DNA of 51,285 nt from assembly GCA_017962965.1 (NCBI GenBank), contig JAGCUI010000042.1:1-51285 (forward strand), in the 5' to 3' direction. Under the pieces are notes generated by a model that was not told the origin of the DNA, did not search any database, and saw only the letters and a program-made list of their open reading frames with translations. The position numbers were made by a program, and so were the translations under genes. This DNA is from Treponema sp. (GTDB lineage: Bacteria > Spirochaetota > Spirochaetia > Treponematales > Treponemataceae). The first letter of the stretch is position 1, and every line of letters begins with the position of its first letter. Of the stretch, positions 1-9,040 are shown piece by piece.

Positions 1-1
1 A

Positions 2-634
2 GAAGGAGTTCCTATTTCTGCTATCCTCTTTGGTGGACGCCGCCCTTCTACTGTACCTCTCGTACATCAGGCACGCAACTGGAACCACGGTGTATTCCTT
101 GGATCTATCGTAGGTTCAGAAATCACTGCTGCTTCTACAATCAACGCTGCAGAAGTTGGTAAAATCCGCCGTGACCCATTTGCTATTCTCCCATTCTGTG
201 GATATAACATGGGTGACTACTTCCAGCACTGGATTGATGTTGGTGCAAAAGCTGATCAGGACAAATTACCAAAGATCTTCTACGTTAACTGGTTCCGCAA
301 GGACGAAAACAATGCAGATCTTCCTGGTGGATTCATGTGGCCTGGATACGGTGACAACAGCCGTGTACTCGCTTGGATCTTCGACCGCTGTGACGGAAAA
401 GACAACTACGTTGATACACCAATCGGATTTATGCCAAAAGAAGGAGCCCTCAACACAGATGGTCTTGCAGACTACTACAAGAAGACTCTTCCAGAAATCC
501 TCAAGGTTGATACAGAAGGATGGCTCAAAGAAGTTCAGGATGTTCGTGAAAACCACTATCCAAAATTCGGAAAGCACCTTCCTAAGGAATTATCTGCAAC
601 ACTTGATGATCTTGAAAAGAGACTTAAGGCATAG
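2..634 (+). CDS. pckG: GTP-dependent phosphoenolpyruvate carboxykinase (3' part)
   Basis: This is the C-terminal 210 residues of a GTP-type PEP carboxykinase, which interconverts oxaloacetate and PEP; in fermentative gut bacteria it often runs towards oxaloacetate and succinate. The reading frame is open at the left edge, so the start lies outside the window. Family hallmarks visible are FGGRRPSTVPLV near the left end, RRDPFAILPFCGYNMGDYF, NWFRKDENN, and the nucleotide-site stretch WPGYGDNSRVLAWIFDR. The end (LEKRLKA, stop) fits the family. A bidirectional hairpin terminator follows. Identity is secure from motif content; the preferred direction of the reaction is inference. Confidence 0.96.
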   Translation, partial: EGVPISAILFGGRRPSTVPLVHQARNWNHGVFLGSIVGSEITAASTINAAEVGKIRRDPFAILPFCGYNMGDYFQHWIDVGAKADQDKLPKIFYVNWFRKDENNADLPGGFMWPGYGDNSRVLAWIFDRCDGKDNYVDTPIGFMPKEGALNTDGLADYYKKTLPEILKVDTEGWLKEVQDVRENHYPKFGKHLPKELSATLDDLEKRLKA

Positions 635-705
635 TTTATACGCTTGTTTGAGTGTGAGCCCTGAGGTTTTCGAAGGGCTTATATAAAGCAACGTATACTG
701 AATAT
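635..705. other. Spacer with small GC-rich hairpin downstream of pckG
   Basis: The gap between the pckG stop and the terminator holds a short inverted repeat (AGCCCT at 657-662 with AGGGCT at 674-679) that is more GC-rich than its flanks. It has no T-tract, so it is not itself an intrinsic terminator. It may be a remnant of a palindromic repeat; no function is assigned. Confidence 0.3.
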
Positions 706-745
706 AAAAAAGGATTTTACAGATGCTCTGTAAAATCCTTTTTTG
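706..745. terminator. Bidirectional intrinsic terminator between pckG and rfbB
   Basis: A perfect 13-bp stem (711-723 with 727-739, 3-nt loop) is flanked by an A-run on the left and a T-run on the right. It can therefore stop pckG transcription on the plus strand and the rfb operon, whose last stop codon is at 788, on the minus strand. Confidence 0.9.
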
Positions 746-787
746 TTTTAACGCTGGTGCCGATGTTTGCACCATTTGTATGAGTGC

Positions 788-1936
788 TTATCTTCCCTGT
801 TCTTTGTAGTTTTTGTCGATCCAGTTTTTGTAGTCGCCGCTTAGGATGTGGTTTACCCAGTCAGGGTTTTCGAGGTACCAGTCTACGGTTTCCTGGAGGC
901 CTTCTTCAAAGGTCATCTTTCTTTCCCAGTCGAGTTTTGTCTTAATTTTTGTGCAGTCGATTGCGTAGCGTTTGTCGTGGCCCGGGCGGTCTTTTACGTA
1001 TGTAATTGTTTTTTCAATTTCTTCTACAGGTTTGTTCAGCGCTTTTCCTGTAAGTTCGATTACTTTGTGTAAAAGCTTGATGTTCTGCCATTCGTTTTCA
1101 CCGCCGATGTTGTATTTTTCGCCTGTTACACCTTTGTTCACGATGAGCCATACAGCGCGGTTGTGGTCTTCTACATAAATCCAGTCGCGGATATTGTCGC
1201 CCTTACCGTATACAGGAAGGTTCTTTCCGTCGCGGATGTTTGCAATCATTAACGGAAGGAGCTTTTCCGGGAACTGGTACGGTCCGTAGTTATTTGTACA
1301 GTTACTCAATGTAATTGGAAGTCCGTATGTGTGATAATATGCCATTACAATGTGGTCGCTGCTTGCTTTGCTGCTCGAATAAGGGCTTCGTGGGTCGTAT
1401 GGAGTGTCTTCGCGGAAGTAGCCTGTTTCTCCAAGTGAGCCGTAAACTTCGTCTGTAGAAATATGATGAAAAAGAACATCGTCTCTTATTGTGCCGTCTT
1501 CTTTTTTCCAGTAATTGCGTGCAACATCAAGAAGGGTAAAAGTTCCCATCACGTTTGTCTTGATGAATGCTTCCGGCCCTAAGATTGAGCGGTCTACGTG
1601 GCTTTCTGCCGCAAAATGAATTACAGTATCAATGTCGTACTGCTTGAATATGCGCTCAATCTGTTCTCTGTCGCAAATATCAACCTTTTCAAAAAAGTAT
1701 CTGGCGGTTTTTTGGTTTCCTGAGGCACTCGAAGCACCATACTTTTCTTCTATATCTTTAAGACTTTCAAGGTTTCCTGCATAAGTGAGGCAGTCTACAT
1801 TTACAACTGTTCCGATAAAACCAGAATCATTAAAAAGATTGTTCTTGGCAGTAGACTGTCCAAATAAATAGTGAATGAAATTTGAACCGATAAAGCCGGC
1901 TCCACCTGTAATCAAAATGTTTTGTAATTTACGCAT
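788..1936 (-). CDS. rfbB: dTDP-glucose 4,6-dehydratase
   Basis: RmlB/RfbB converts dTDP-glucose to dTDP-4-keto-6-deoxyglucose, the second step of dTDP-L-rhamnose synthesis. The 382-residue protein has the NAD-binding Rossmann motif GGAGFIG at 11-17, the catalytic TDE triplet at 161-163 and the YSSSK motif at 186-190, all hallmarks of the SDR dehydratase family. Two short insertions near residues 26-41 and 64-77 make it slightly longer than enterobacterial RmlB. A GGAG ribosome site precedes the ATG. It is the last gene of a minus-strand operon after rfbA and rfbC, ending at the shared terminator. Confidence 0.96.
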   Translation of the reverse strand: MRKLQNILITGGAGFIGSNFIHYLFGQSTAKNNLFNDSGFIGTVVNVDCLTYAGNLESLKDIEEKYGASSASGNQKTARYFFEKVDICDREQIERIFKQYDIDTVIHFAAESHVDRSILGPEAFIKTNVMGTFTLLDVARNYWKKEDGTIRDDVLFHHISTDEVYGSLGETGYFREDTPYDPRSPYSSSKASSDHIVMAYYHTYGLPITLSNCTNNYGPYQFPEKLLPLMIANIRDGKNLPVYGKGDNIRDWIYVEDHNRAVWLIVNKGVTGEKYNIGGENEWQNIKLLHKVIELTGKALNKPVEEIEKTITYVKDRPGHDKRYAIDCTKIKTKLDWERKMTFEEGLQETVDWYLENPDWVNHILSGDYKNWIDKNYKEQGR

Positions 1937-1981
1937 AAAAACTCCAGATTTGATTATATCACATTTAGATGAGGATTTATA

Positions 1982-2572
1982 TTATTTTCCAATCCATACG
2001 CCGTCTTTATCAAAATAAGAGCCGGATGGATCAAAGGCCGGATGAATTCTATCTTTTTCGCTTAAAACAGCTGCTTTTGTAATGCCTGGTAAAATTGAAT
2101 CCCAGTCGATGTTGATTAAAGGATCGTTCCACATAAGGCCGCCTTCATCTTCCGGGTGATAAAAATCTGTGCATTTATAGGCAAAAACCGCAGAATTGGT
2201 TAGAACGCAAAAGCCGTGTGCAAATCCCTTTGGAACATAAAACATATTCTGCTTTTCTGCATCAAGGATTATGCCGTGGTACTTTCCAAAGGTAGGGCTG
2301 TCTTTTCTTAAATCAACGGCAACATCATAAACCTTGCCTTCGAGCGCACGAACAAGCTTTCCCTGTGGATGCTGCTTCTGAAAGTGGAGCCCGCGGAGTA
2401 CGTTTTTGATTGATTTAGACTGATTATCCTGCACGAACTTCATTGTGAGCCCGGCCTGGAAAAAGTCTTTTTCGCTGTAGCTTTCCAGAAAATAGCCGCG
2501 GTTGTCCCCAAAGATTTTTGGTTGTATTTCGTAAAGTCCTTCGATTTCGCATGTGTTAAAAGTAAATGACAT
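1982..2572 (-). CDS. rfbC: dTDP-4-dehydrorhamnose 3,5-epimerase
   Basis: RmlC epimerises dTDP-4-keto-6-deoxyglucose to the L-lyxo form in the dTDP-rhamnose pathway. It is a 196-residue cupin with the catalytic His in LRGLHFQ (H63) and the active-site Tyr in AYKCTDFY (Y132), as in known RmlC. An upstream in-frame ATG at 2656 would lie inside rfbA; the start at 2572 is preferred because AGGAG sits 6-7 nt upstream and the protein then begins at the usual family N-terminus. The gap to rfbA is 25 bp, so the two are probably co-transcribed. Confidence 0.95.
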   Translation of the reverse strand: MSFTFNTCEIEGLYEIQPKIFGDNRGYFLESYSEKDFFQAGLTMKFVQDNQSKSIKNVLRGLHFQKQHPQGKLVRALEGKVYDVAVDLRKDSPTFGKYHGIILDAEKQNMFYVPKGFAHGFCVLTNSAVFAYKCTDFYHPEDEGGLMWNDPLINIDWDSILPGITKAAVLSEKDRIHPAFDPSGSYFDKDGVWIGK

Positions 2573-2597
2573 TTGTTCTTCTCCTGGAAGCAATCCA

Positions 2598-3470
2598 TTA
2601 ATTATCCGCAATAAATTCCAAGTACCTTCCGTAGTCGGTTTTGTAGCCTTTGGCAAGGTCTAAAATCTGGGCCTTTGTAATCCAGCCGTTTTTGTATGCA
2701 ATTTCTTCTATACAGCTAACATAAAGACCCTGTCTTTTCTGGATGGTTGCAATAAAGTTACTTGCTTCCAAAAGGCCGTCGTAGGTTCCTGTATCAAGCC
2801 ATGCCATGCCACGACCTAAAAGTTCAACCTTGAGCTGTTTTCGGGCAAGGTATTCGTTGTTTACGGCTGTAATTTCAATTTCTCCGCGTGCACTTGGTTT
2901 AATGTTTGCGGCAATATCTACAACGCTGTTATCGTAAAAATAAAGGCCTGGAACTGCATAATTTGATTTTGGATTTGCAGGCTTTTCTTCAATTCCAAGT
3001 GCATTTCCGTCCTTATCAAATTCAACTACACCGTAAGCAGTAGGGTCTTTTACATAGTAGCCAAAGATTACGGCTCCCTTTTCCCTGTTTACTTTTTCTG
3101 CGGCAGATTTGAGTGTTTTTGTAAAGCTCTGGCCGTAGAAGATGTTGTCTCCAAGAACAAGGGCTACATCATCGGTGCCGATAAAATCCTTACCAACGAT
3201 AAATGCATCTGCAAGTCCGCGTGGCTTATCCTGAACAGCATACTGGAAGTCCATTCCAAGCCATTTTCCGTCTCCAAAGAGCTCTTTAAAGAAAACAATG
3301 TCTCTTGGAGTAGAAATAATTAAAACTTCACGAATACCGCTGAGCATTAAAACCGAAAGGGGGTAATAAACCATCGGCTTATCGTAAAGTGGTAAAATCT
3401 GTTTTGAAACCGGTTTTGTAATAGGATAAAGACGGGTTCCGGATCCTCCCGCTAAAATAATTCCTTTCAT
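2598..3470 (-). CDS. rfbA: Glucose-1-phosphate thymidylyltransferase
   Basis: RmlA joins glucose-1-phosphate and dTTP to give dTDP-glucose, the first committed step towards dTDP-rhamnose. The 290-residue length is standard. The nucleotide-binding signature [11 protein letters not shown] is at the N-terminus (residues 6-16), and [10 protein letters not shown] and the [13 protein letters not shown] block match the family. An AGGAG site precedes the ATG. With rfbC and rfbB it supplies three of four pathway steps; rfbD (the reductase) is not in the window and may be elsewhere. Confidence 0.97.
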   Translation of the reverse strand: MKGIILAGGSGTRLYPITKPVSKQILPLYDKPMVYYPLSVLMLSGIREVLIISTPRDIVFFKELFGDGKWLGMDFQYAVQDKPRGLADAFIVGKDFIGTDDVALVLGDNIFYGQSFTKTLKSAAEKVNREKGAVIFGYYVKDPTAYGVVEFDKDGNALGIEEKPANPKSNYAVPGLYFYDNSVVDIAANIKPSARGEIEITAVNNEYLARKQLKVELLGRGMAWLDTGTYDGLLEASNFIATIQKRQGLYVSCIEEIAYKNGWITKAQILDLAKGYKTDYGRYLEFIADN

Positions 3471-3501
3471 ACAAGTCTCCTGTTCTTTTTAAGTGGTTTG
3501 A

Positions 3502-4779
3502 TTAATCAAATACTTTTTTCTGCCATTCCTTTTCGTATTCAGAGAAATCCTGTTCCGGCTTTCCTGTTTCGCTTAAGAGGCTTTGTTTAATGAACGGCTG
3601 AATAACTTTTGTTTCATAACTTGCCCATCTTGCATTGTATCTTGAATCATAGCTGATGAGATTTGCAGGAGGGAGGTTAGACATTGTCTGTGTGTAGTAA
3701 GTTGGAAGAATTTTTTCGCTTACTTCTGGGATAGATGAATATCCGCCGGCAATTCCGAATGAATCTGTATCAAGACTCATAGTTGATTTTCTTTTTAATA
3801 TGCTTTCCTGAGTTTCTGTGTGGAAGAACCAGGTAATAAATTCCGAAGCATTTGCAAGATTTTCTGTCTTTTTATAGATTCCCATCATTATCATGTCGTC
3901 TTCTACAGGGATTTTATTGTCCTGAGAAATCCAGCGGTAATCTATGTTCAAATCCTGTTCGCGTGAAATAATAAAAAGCTTACTGCTTGTTGTGTATGCA
4001 AAAAGTGTTTTTCCCGAAGTAATCTGGCGGTAAATCGGGCTTTGAAGATATTTAAAAGAAAAGTCTAATTCCGACTGAACCGATTTATTTACGGTTGTTG
4101 TCCAGTTCCTTATAAAGTCGATTGCCTGTCCGAGTCTTGCCTTGTTATAAACAATTTTTCCGTCTGTTACATTAAAGTTTGTCTGAAAGAGCTTTGCTAC
4201 AAGGTAAAGAAAATCGTCGTTGCAGACAGGTGTAAAGCCCATCTTTGTAAATGCTCCGGACTGTTTTGTAGCATTAAAGCCCTGGGAAATTTCTTTGATT
4301 TGCGAAAGTGTTAGGGTGTAATCTTCGGAAATGAGGCCTCGGTTGTCTTCCGAGAATATGACGCATGGAAGGTTAAAGCTTACCGGAAGAAGGTACTGTG
4401 TGTTGCGTTTTTTTCCTGCGTTTAAAAGGCTTTTGTAGAAGCGAGCGGAAGAGATGTTTTTGCGGTCGAAGAGGTAGTCGAGCGAGCGGAAGTTTGAAAT
4501 TGTATCTTCTGAGTTGAGCCAGCTTCCTATAATGATGTCCGGCGGTAATTCATCCTTTGCAGGAGGAAGGGAAAGAGCCGGGTTTTCCTTATAAACAAGG
4601 ATTACCTTGCAGTCAACATGAGTATTATTGAATAATTCCTGATATTGAGCAAACTCACGGCAGCTTGTCCAGATTACAACTCTGTTTGAATTATTTTCTT
4701 CTTCGCATGAAGTAAGATTTAAACTGAGAAGAGCCAGAAGTATAAGAAATAATGATTTAATAAATGTCTTTTTGTTCAC
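3502..4779 (-). CDS. Extracellular solute-binding lipoprotein (ABC sugar type)
   Basis: This 425-residue protein starts at GTG and has a clear lipoprotein signal peptide with lipobox LTSC (Cys25), so it should be anchored in a membrane facing the periplasm. The rest resembles family-1 solute-binding proteins: VVIWTSC near the N-terminus, PPDIIIGSW, and a C-terminal FITWFF region with tryptophans. No permease or ATPase is adjacent, so its transporter must be encoded elsewhere. It begins 4 bp after the aminotransferase stop, which suggests translational coupling because only a distant AGAGG is seen upstream. The substrate is unknown; it is followed 31 bp later by rfbA. Confidence 0.8.
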   Translation of the reverse strand: MNKKTFIKSLFLILLALLSLNLTSCEEENNSNRVVIWTSCREFAQYQELFNNTHVDCKVILVYKENPALSLPPAKDELPPDIIIGSWLNSEDTISNFRSLDYLFDRKNISSARFYKSLLNAGKKRNTQYLLPVSFNLPCVIFSEDNRGLISEDYTLTLSQIKEISQGFNATKQSGAFTKMGFTPVCNDDFLYLVAKLFQTNFNVTDGKIVYNKARLGQAIDFIRNWTTTVNKSVQSELDFSFKYLQSPIYRQITSGKTLFAYTTSSKLFIISREQDLNIDYRWISQDNKIPVEDDMIMMGIYKKTENLANASEFITWFFHTETQESILKRKSTMSLDTDSFGIAGGYSSIPEVSEKILPTYYTQTMSNLPPANLISYDSRYNARWASYETKVIQPFIKQSLLSETGKPEQDFSEYEKEWQKKVFD

Positions 4780-4783
4780 GAAA

Positions 4784-6073
4784 TTACATAGCCTCTGCTA
4801 TATTATAAATGCTTTCGTAAACTCCTTCAATCTTATCTTCATCAATACTTGAGAATGCAACGCGCAAAGTGTGTGCATCAATCTGAATAATACCAATTCC
4901 CTTTTCTTTAAGAAGCTTCTGACGGATTTCTTCTGCATTTCCGTTCTTTACATTAAAGCTCATAAAGTAACCTGAGTTGAATGGAAGTGGAGTTAAAACA
5001 GATGATTTATGTGTATTTACAAATTTTCTAACTGCATCGTAGCGGCGCTGGAGCATTGTTCTTAATTCTGCCTTCTGCTTGTCGTGGGCAGGATCTGATA
5101 AAGCATGCATTACAACGCTCTGAGAAGGAGTAGAAGCGCATGAAACAGAAGAACGGATTGCAGCCATAAACTTTGTTGTTAATGCGGCGTACTGTGCTTC
5201 TGTTAATCCCTTTGAAGCAAATGTGATAAAGCCTGTTCTGAATCCCCATGCAAAATCTTCTTTTGTAGGACCGTCTGCTTTAATTGCAAGAACATTTTCG
5301 TGTAAGTCTGCAAGGTATGCAAACAAAGACTGCTTTTCGATATTTGCTTCGTAATTTAATCCAAAATATGCGTCATCGCTTAAAACTAAAACTTTCTTTC
5401 CGCTTTCTGCAATGTCTTTTACGATTCTTACTATTTCCTTTGCTTCATCAACTGTTGGGCTGTAACCACTAGGATTCTGAGGGAAGTTTAAGATAACGCG
5501 TACAGAACCGTATTTTTTTGCATCAGCTTTCATGGCCTTTTCAAGACCTTCAAGATTAAATCCATTTTCTGTAAAGCATTTGAACTGATGGAATTCTCCA
5601 CCGCAGCGTGCAGAAGCAATGAGCTCGTAGTTATCCCAGCAAGGATCTGCAGCTAAAAGAGGCTTTTTTGGTCCAACAAAAAGGTCGCACACATAAGAAA
5701 GAACGGCTGTAAGACCAGGTACAAGAATTGGAAGAGAGAATGTTTTATCCTTTAAGAGAGGATTTTTTTCGATAATCTTTTCTTTCCAGATTTTTCTGAA
5801 ATCAGGATTTCCGGCAGTTTTTGCATAAGCAACGGTTTCTTTAGGATTGAGAGAAGGAAACTGCTTTTTATACGAATCAAGCTCGATTGGAGTTCCGTTT
5901 GAAACAGCCATACCGATTGTTCCGTTTGCTAAATGAGCGTCTTTAGCAGCTTCTCCACCCTGGAAAATAATTCCGTTTGGAAAATAAAGGCGTTTTCCCA
6001 TATCAGAAAGGAGAGCGTCTACAATACTACCTTTTAATGTCTTATTTAATTCTTGTGCTAATGGATTAATCAT
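4784..6073 (-). CDS. PLP-dependent class I/II aminotransferase
   Basis: A 429-residue fold-type I aminotransferase. Signature elements in order are LVPGLTAVLSY, NFPQNPSGY (Asn200, contacts PLP), LSDDAYFGL (Asp and Tyr around 233-236), and GPTKED (Lys271, probable Schiff-base lysine) followed by GFRTG. The pattern resembles aspartate or aromatic aminotransferases, but substrate specificity cannot be read from sequence. It is the first gene of the operon leading into the solute-binding protein and rfbACB. A TTGACA-N17-AATAAT promoter ends 8 nt from the ATG and no Shine-Dalgarno is visible, so its mRNA may be leaderless. Confidence 0.85.
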   Translation of the reverse strand: MINPLAQELNKTLKGSIVDALLSDMGKRLYFPNGIIFQGGEAAKDAHLANGTIGMAVSNGTPIELDSYKKQFPSLNPKETVAYAKTAGNPDFRKIWKEKIIEKNPLLKDKTFSLPILVPGLTAVLSYVCDLFVGPKKPLLAADPCWDNYELIASARCGGEFHQFKCFTENGFNLEGLEKAMKADAKKYGSVRVILNFPQNPSGYSPTVDEAKEIVRIVKDIAESGKKVLVLSDDAYFGLNYEANIEKQSLFAYLADLHENVLAIKADGPTKEDFAWGFRTGFITFASKGLTEAQYAALTTKFMAAIRSSVSCASTPSQSVVMHALSDPAHDKQKAELRTMLQRRYDAVRKFVNTHKSSVLTPLPFNSGYFMSFNVKNGNAEEIRQKLLKEKGIGIIQIDAHTLRVAFSSIDEDKIEGVYESIYNIAEAM

Positions 6074-6081
6074 AATGATTA

Positions 6082-6110
6082 ATTATTGTAAATCTGCATA
6101 TAAATGTCAA
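6082..6110 (-). promoter_or_regulatory. Promoter of the aminotransferase-rfb operon (leaderless candidate)
   Basis: On the minus strand a consensus TTGACA (6105-6110), a 17-nt spacer and AATAAT (6082-6087) precede the ATG at 6073. Normal spacing would put the transcription start on or within 1-2 nt of the A of the ATG. Confidence 0.6.
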
Positions 6111-6177
6111 GTTTATGCAGAAAAATTGTATATTTATGCATTTTGTATGCATGACTATATTATAAGATTTGTAAATA

Positions 6178-6186
6178 TGTTATACT
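6178..6186 (+). promoter_or_regulatory. Extended -10 promoter of the Bat operon (leaderless candidate)
   Basis: An extended -10 element (TG-N-TATACT) lies 7 nt before the moxR ATG. There is no convincing -35 and no Shine-Dalgarno. The predicted start would coincide with the ATG. Confidence 0.55.
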
Positions 6187-6193
6187 TTCTTCT

Positions 6194-7186
6194 ATGGAAA
6201 ACGAAATTGAATATTGCAAAAAAATTGCAGAAGCCTGTAAAAAGGAAGCTGCAAAAAGACTTGTAGGTCAGGATCAGCTTGTTGAAGATATTTTAACAGC
6301 CGTTATTGCCGGTGGACATGTTCTGCTTGAAGGTGTTCCGGGGCTTGCAAAGACATTAACAATTAAAACTTTTTCAGAAATTCTGGGGCTTGATTTTAAG
6401 CGCATTCAGTTTACTCCGGATCTTCTTCCTGCCGATGTTACAGGAACTTTGATTTATGAACAGAACAAGGGAACTTTTTCTGTACGAAAGGGTCCGATTT
6501 TTGCCAACGTTATTCTTGCTGATGAAATTAACCGTGCCCCAGCTAAAGTTCAGTCTGCCATGCTCGAAGCAATGGAAGAACGTCAGATTACAATTGGTGA
6601 AACAACCTATAAGCTACCGGATCCATTCTTTGTTCTTGCAACACAAAACCCGATTGAACAGGAAGGAACATACAATCTTCCGGAAGCAGAATTAGACCGT
6701 TTCCTTATGAAGCTCATCGTTAATTATCCGGAACAGGAAGATGAAATCAATATTGTAAAAACCTGCGGAAAGGCACCAACTGTTCCTGTAAAAAAGATTA
6801 TTACTCAGGACACATTAAAGGTTATGCGCGTGCTTGCAGATAAAATCACCTGCGACGACAAGCTTGTAGAATTTATTGTTTCAATCCTTAAGGTTACTCG
6901 CCCGGATCCACAGAAGGCTCAGAGCGGAAAACAGAGTTTGAACACAAGCGATATTACACACTACATTCACTTTGGAGCTTCTCCTCGTGCGGGAATTGCA
7001 ATGCTTCAGTGTGCCAAGGTACATGCGCTTTTGGAAGGCCGTGCATTTGTTCTTCCGGAAGATATTAAATCCGTTGCGATGAATGTTTTGAGACACAGAA
7101 TTGTTCTTTCTTACGAAGCAGCTGCAGACAATGTAACTGCCGACGAAATTATTTCTCGCATTCTTTCATTTATTCCGGTTCCATAA
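6194..7186 (+). CDS. moxR: MoxR-family AAA+ ATPase
   Basis: A 330-residue AAA+ ATPase of the MoxR group, which acts as a chaperone-like partner of VWA-domain proteins. Walker A is GVPGLAKT (47-54) and Walker B is ILADEINRAP (around 107-116), followed by the MoxR-typical AMEERQ, ATQNPIEQEGTYNLPEAELDR-type sensor region. It is the first gene of the Bat operon, 28 bp ahead of the DUF58 gene, the classical moxR-DUF58-VWA order. An overlapping upstream ATG in another frame is ignored. The function of the pathway in Treponema is not established; envelope or oxidative stress roles are known for Bat proteins elsewhere. Confidence 0.95.
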   Translation: MENEIEYCKKIAEACKKEAAKRLVGQDQLVEDILTAVIAGGHVLLEGVPGLAKTLTIKTFSEILGLDFKRIQFTPDLLPADVTGTLIYEQNKGTFSVRKGPIFANVILADEINRAPAKVQSAMLEAMEERQITIGETTYKLPDPFFVLATQNPIEQEGTYNLPEAELDRFLMKLIVNYPEQEDEINIVKTCGKAPTVPVKKIITQDTLKVMRVLADKITCDDKLVEFIVSILKVTRPDPQKAQSGKQSLNTSDITHYIHFGASPRAGIAMLQCAKVHALLEGRAFVLPEDIKSVAMNVLRHRIVLSYEAAADNVTADEIISRILSFIPVP

Positions 7187-7214
7187 TTGTAAATTGGTGG
7201 TTGAATAAACAGCT

Positions 7215-8108
7215 ATGTACAGTGTTTTGTCCGATTCAGAGGATTCTCTTGTAAAAAAAGCAACCTATCTCAGAATTGTTGCCAGAGATCTGGCAGACGG
7301 TATGAAATCCGGTAACTTCCGGTCTTTATATCGCGGACAGGGCATTGAATTCAGCGGTGTACGTGACTACATTCGCGGCGACGATATCCGCTCAATTGAC
7401 TGGAACGTTACTGCAAGAATGGGCCGCCCTTATGTAAAAATATTCGAAGAAGAAAGGGAGCTTCAGATTTTTCTTATTGTAGACCGCTCTCTTTCCATGC
7501 AGGTTGGAAGCTACGGAAAAACAAAATACGACATTACTGCAGAAACAGCAGCCCTTTTAACAATTGCGGCAGAAATGAATAACTGTCCTTTAGGTGCTGT
7601 TTTTTTTGACGGAGAAATACACTTTTCATGCACTCCTCAGCTTGGCCGCGAACGAACCATGCTTGTTTTAACTCATCTGGATAAGGTTCCGGAAAATAAG
7701 GTTGCAGGTTCTGTTTTGAGTAACGCAATCAAGGGTGCGGCAAAAATGCTTACAAAAAGGTCCATGGTTATAATTCTTTCGGACTTTCGCTCGGTAGACT
7801 GGCAAAAACCAATGGTTACCTTAGCTCACGAAAATGATGTTATTGCAATCCGTGTAAAGGATAAAATGGACGAAGAGCTTCCGCGTTTGGGCTCGGTACC
7901 TTTTACGGACTGCGAAACCGGTGAAACTATCATCCTTCCTTCAAGCTCGGAAACGTTCCAGAAGGAATGGAGAAAACAGAATGAAAAAAATGTAAAGGAA
8001 TTTCAGGATTTCTGCATAAAACACGGGGTATATGCGGCAACTCTTGATACTACAAGTGAGCCTTTACAGTTATTGTGTTCAATTTTTAATTCGGCAAAGC
8101 AGGGGTAA
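7215..8108 (+). CDS. DUF58 domain protein of the Bat operon
   Basis: A 297-residue DUF58 protein. The diagnostic block is visible: GQGIEFSGVRDYIRGDD at 41-57 followed by IDWNVTARMGRPYVK. A degenerate VWA-like fold follows, with DRSLSM (90-95) resembling a metal-ion-dependent adhesion site. No signal peptide or membrane segment is seen, so it is cytoplasmic. DUF58 proteins nearly always accompany MoxR ATPases and are thought to be their partners. A weak GGTGG lies about 15 nt before the ATG; the next gene begins 2 nt after its stop. Confidence 0.92.
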   Translation: MYSVLSDSEDSLVKKATYLRIVARDLADGMKSGNFRSLYRGQGIEFSGVRDYIRGDDIRSIDWNVTARMGRPYVKIFEEERELQIFLIVDRSLSMQVGSYGKTKYDITAETAALLTIAAEMNNCPLGAVFFDGEIHFSCTPQLGRERTMLVLTHLDKVPENKVAGSVLSNAIKGAAKMLTKRSMVIILSDFRSVDWQKPMVTLAHENDVIAIRVKDKMDEELPRLGSVPFTDCETGETIILPSSSETFQKEWRKQNEKNVKEFQDFCIKHGVYAATLDTTSEPLQLLCSIFNSAKQG

Positions 8109-8110
8109 AA

Positions 8111-9040
8111 ATGGTTTACTTAAAGACAGAACAGGTTTTACTTCCCCGTCAGGTTTATATTGGAGACCGTGCCGAAATCCGCTGTACATTTGAAACTGAT
8201 TCTCCAGGAATAAGAAACGAGATTGCACAAAAGGGTGTGATTGAGCTTTCTACAGAATGCTTTGCAGGCGAAAGGAATTTGTCGCTGTATGATATAAAGA
8301 AAGTTACGATAGAATCGGGCAGCTATAATAAATACACTTTGGTCGTAACTTTTAACGCATGGCATACGGGGAAAATCCAGCTTCCTGATTACGATATTGG
8401 GTATGCGATTAACGCGGATAGAGAGACTTATCTTGTTAAGTTTAATCCGGTGGAAATTGTTTCCATTACACAGGAAGAATCCATCTCTACTATACGCGAC
8501 ATGCATTCTCCGCTTTTGTTACCAGGAACTACCTATAAACTCTACGCAGCTGCCATCTCTTTGGTTTTGTTTATCATCCTTTTAATAAGAGTGATTGTGA
8601 AACGCCAGAAGGTTTCATTCTTTTTCAAAAACCGCATCCTTATGTGGCGCTACAACAAAAATAAAAAGCAGACAATCAGAGCCCTCACAAAGCTCAAACA
8701 GAATTCAAAGCTTTTGGACAGTGAGGTCTCTATGCGCATCCAGAATATACTCCGCGCATACCTTGAATTCCGTTTTGATTATCCTTTTACAAAAAAAGTT
8801 TCTTCGGAAATTTTAATGGGATTTTATGAAGCAACCAACAGCATGATTTCGGAAAAAAAGCTTCCGGCATGCGAATACATAACTCAGGTTTTTATAAGAA
8901 CCGACTATATCCGTTACAGCAAGGATTCTTCTTTCGAAAGGGGAGAAAAGGACGATTTGATTACAAACCTTTTGCAGGCTATAGAAGTTCTCGAAACTGA
9001 GGAAGTAATAATTCCTGAAATGGAGGAAACCAATGCCTGA
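8111..9040 (+). CDS. Single-pass membrane protein of the Bat operon
   Basis: A 309-residue protein with a beta-rich N-terminal half (about 1-135), one strong transmembrane segment (about 142-163) and a charged cytoplasmic C-terminal half. There is no cleavable signal peptide. Position and layout correspond to the small membrane protein found between DUF58 and VWA genes in Bat loci, similar to DUF4381 or the C-terminal part of BatD proteins; this assignment is by context and architecture only. AGGGG precedes the ATG, and its end overlaps the next gene by 8 nt, implying translational coupling. Confidence 0.75.
   Translation: MVYLKTEQVLLPRQVYIGDRAEIRCTFETDSPGIRNEIAQKGVIELSTECFAGERNLSLYDIKKVTIESGSYNKYTLVVTFNAWHTGKIQLPDYDIGYAINADRETYLVKFNPVEIVSITQEESISTIRDMHSPLLLPGTTYKLYAAAISLVLFIILLIRVIVKRQKVSFFFKNRILMWRYNKNKKQTIRALTKLKQNSKLLDSEVSMRIQNILRAYLEFRFDYPFTKKVSSEILMGFYEATNSMISEKKLPACEYITQVFIRTDYIRYSKDSSFERGEKDDLITNLLQAIEVLETEEVIIPEMEETNA

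Noticed and set aside
266..577. Open frame on the minus strand inside pckG
   Set aside because: Shadow of the pckG coding strand; composition and lack of a ribosome site do not support a gene.
2573..2656. N-terminal extension of RfbC into rfbA
   Set aside because: It overlaps rfbA in another frame; the start at 2572 has AGGAG and the family N-terminus.
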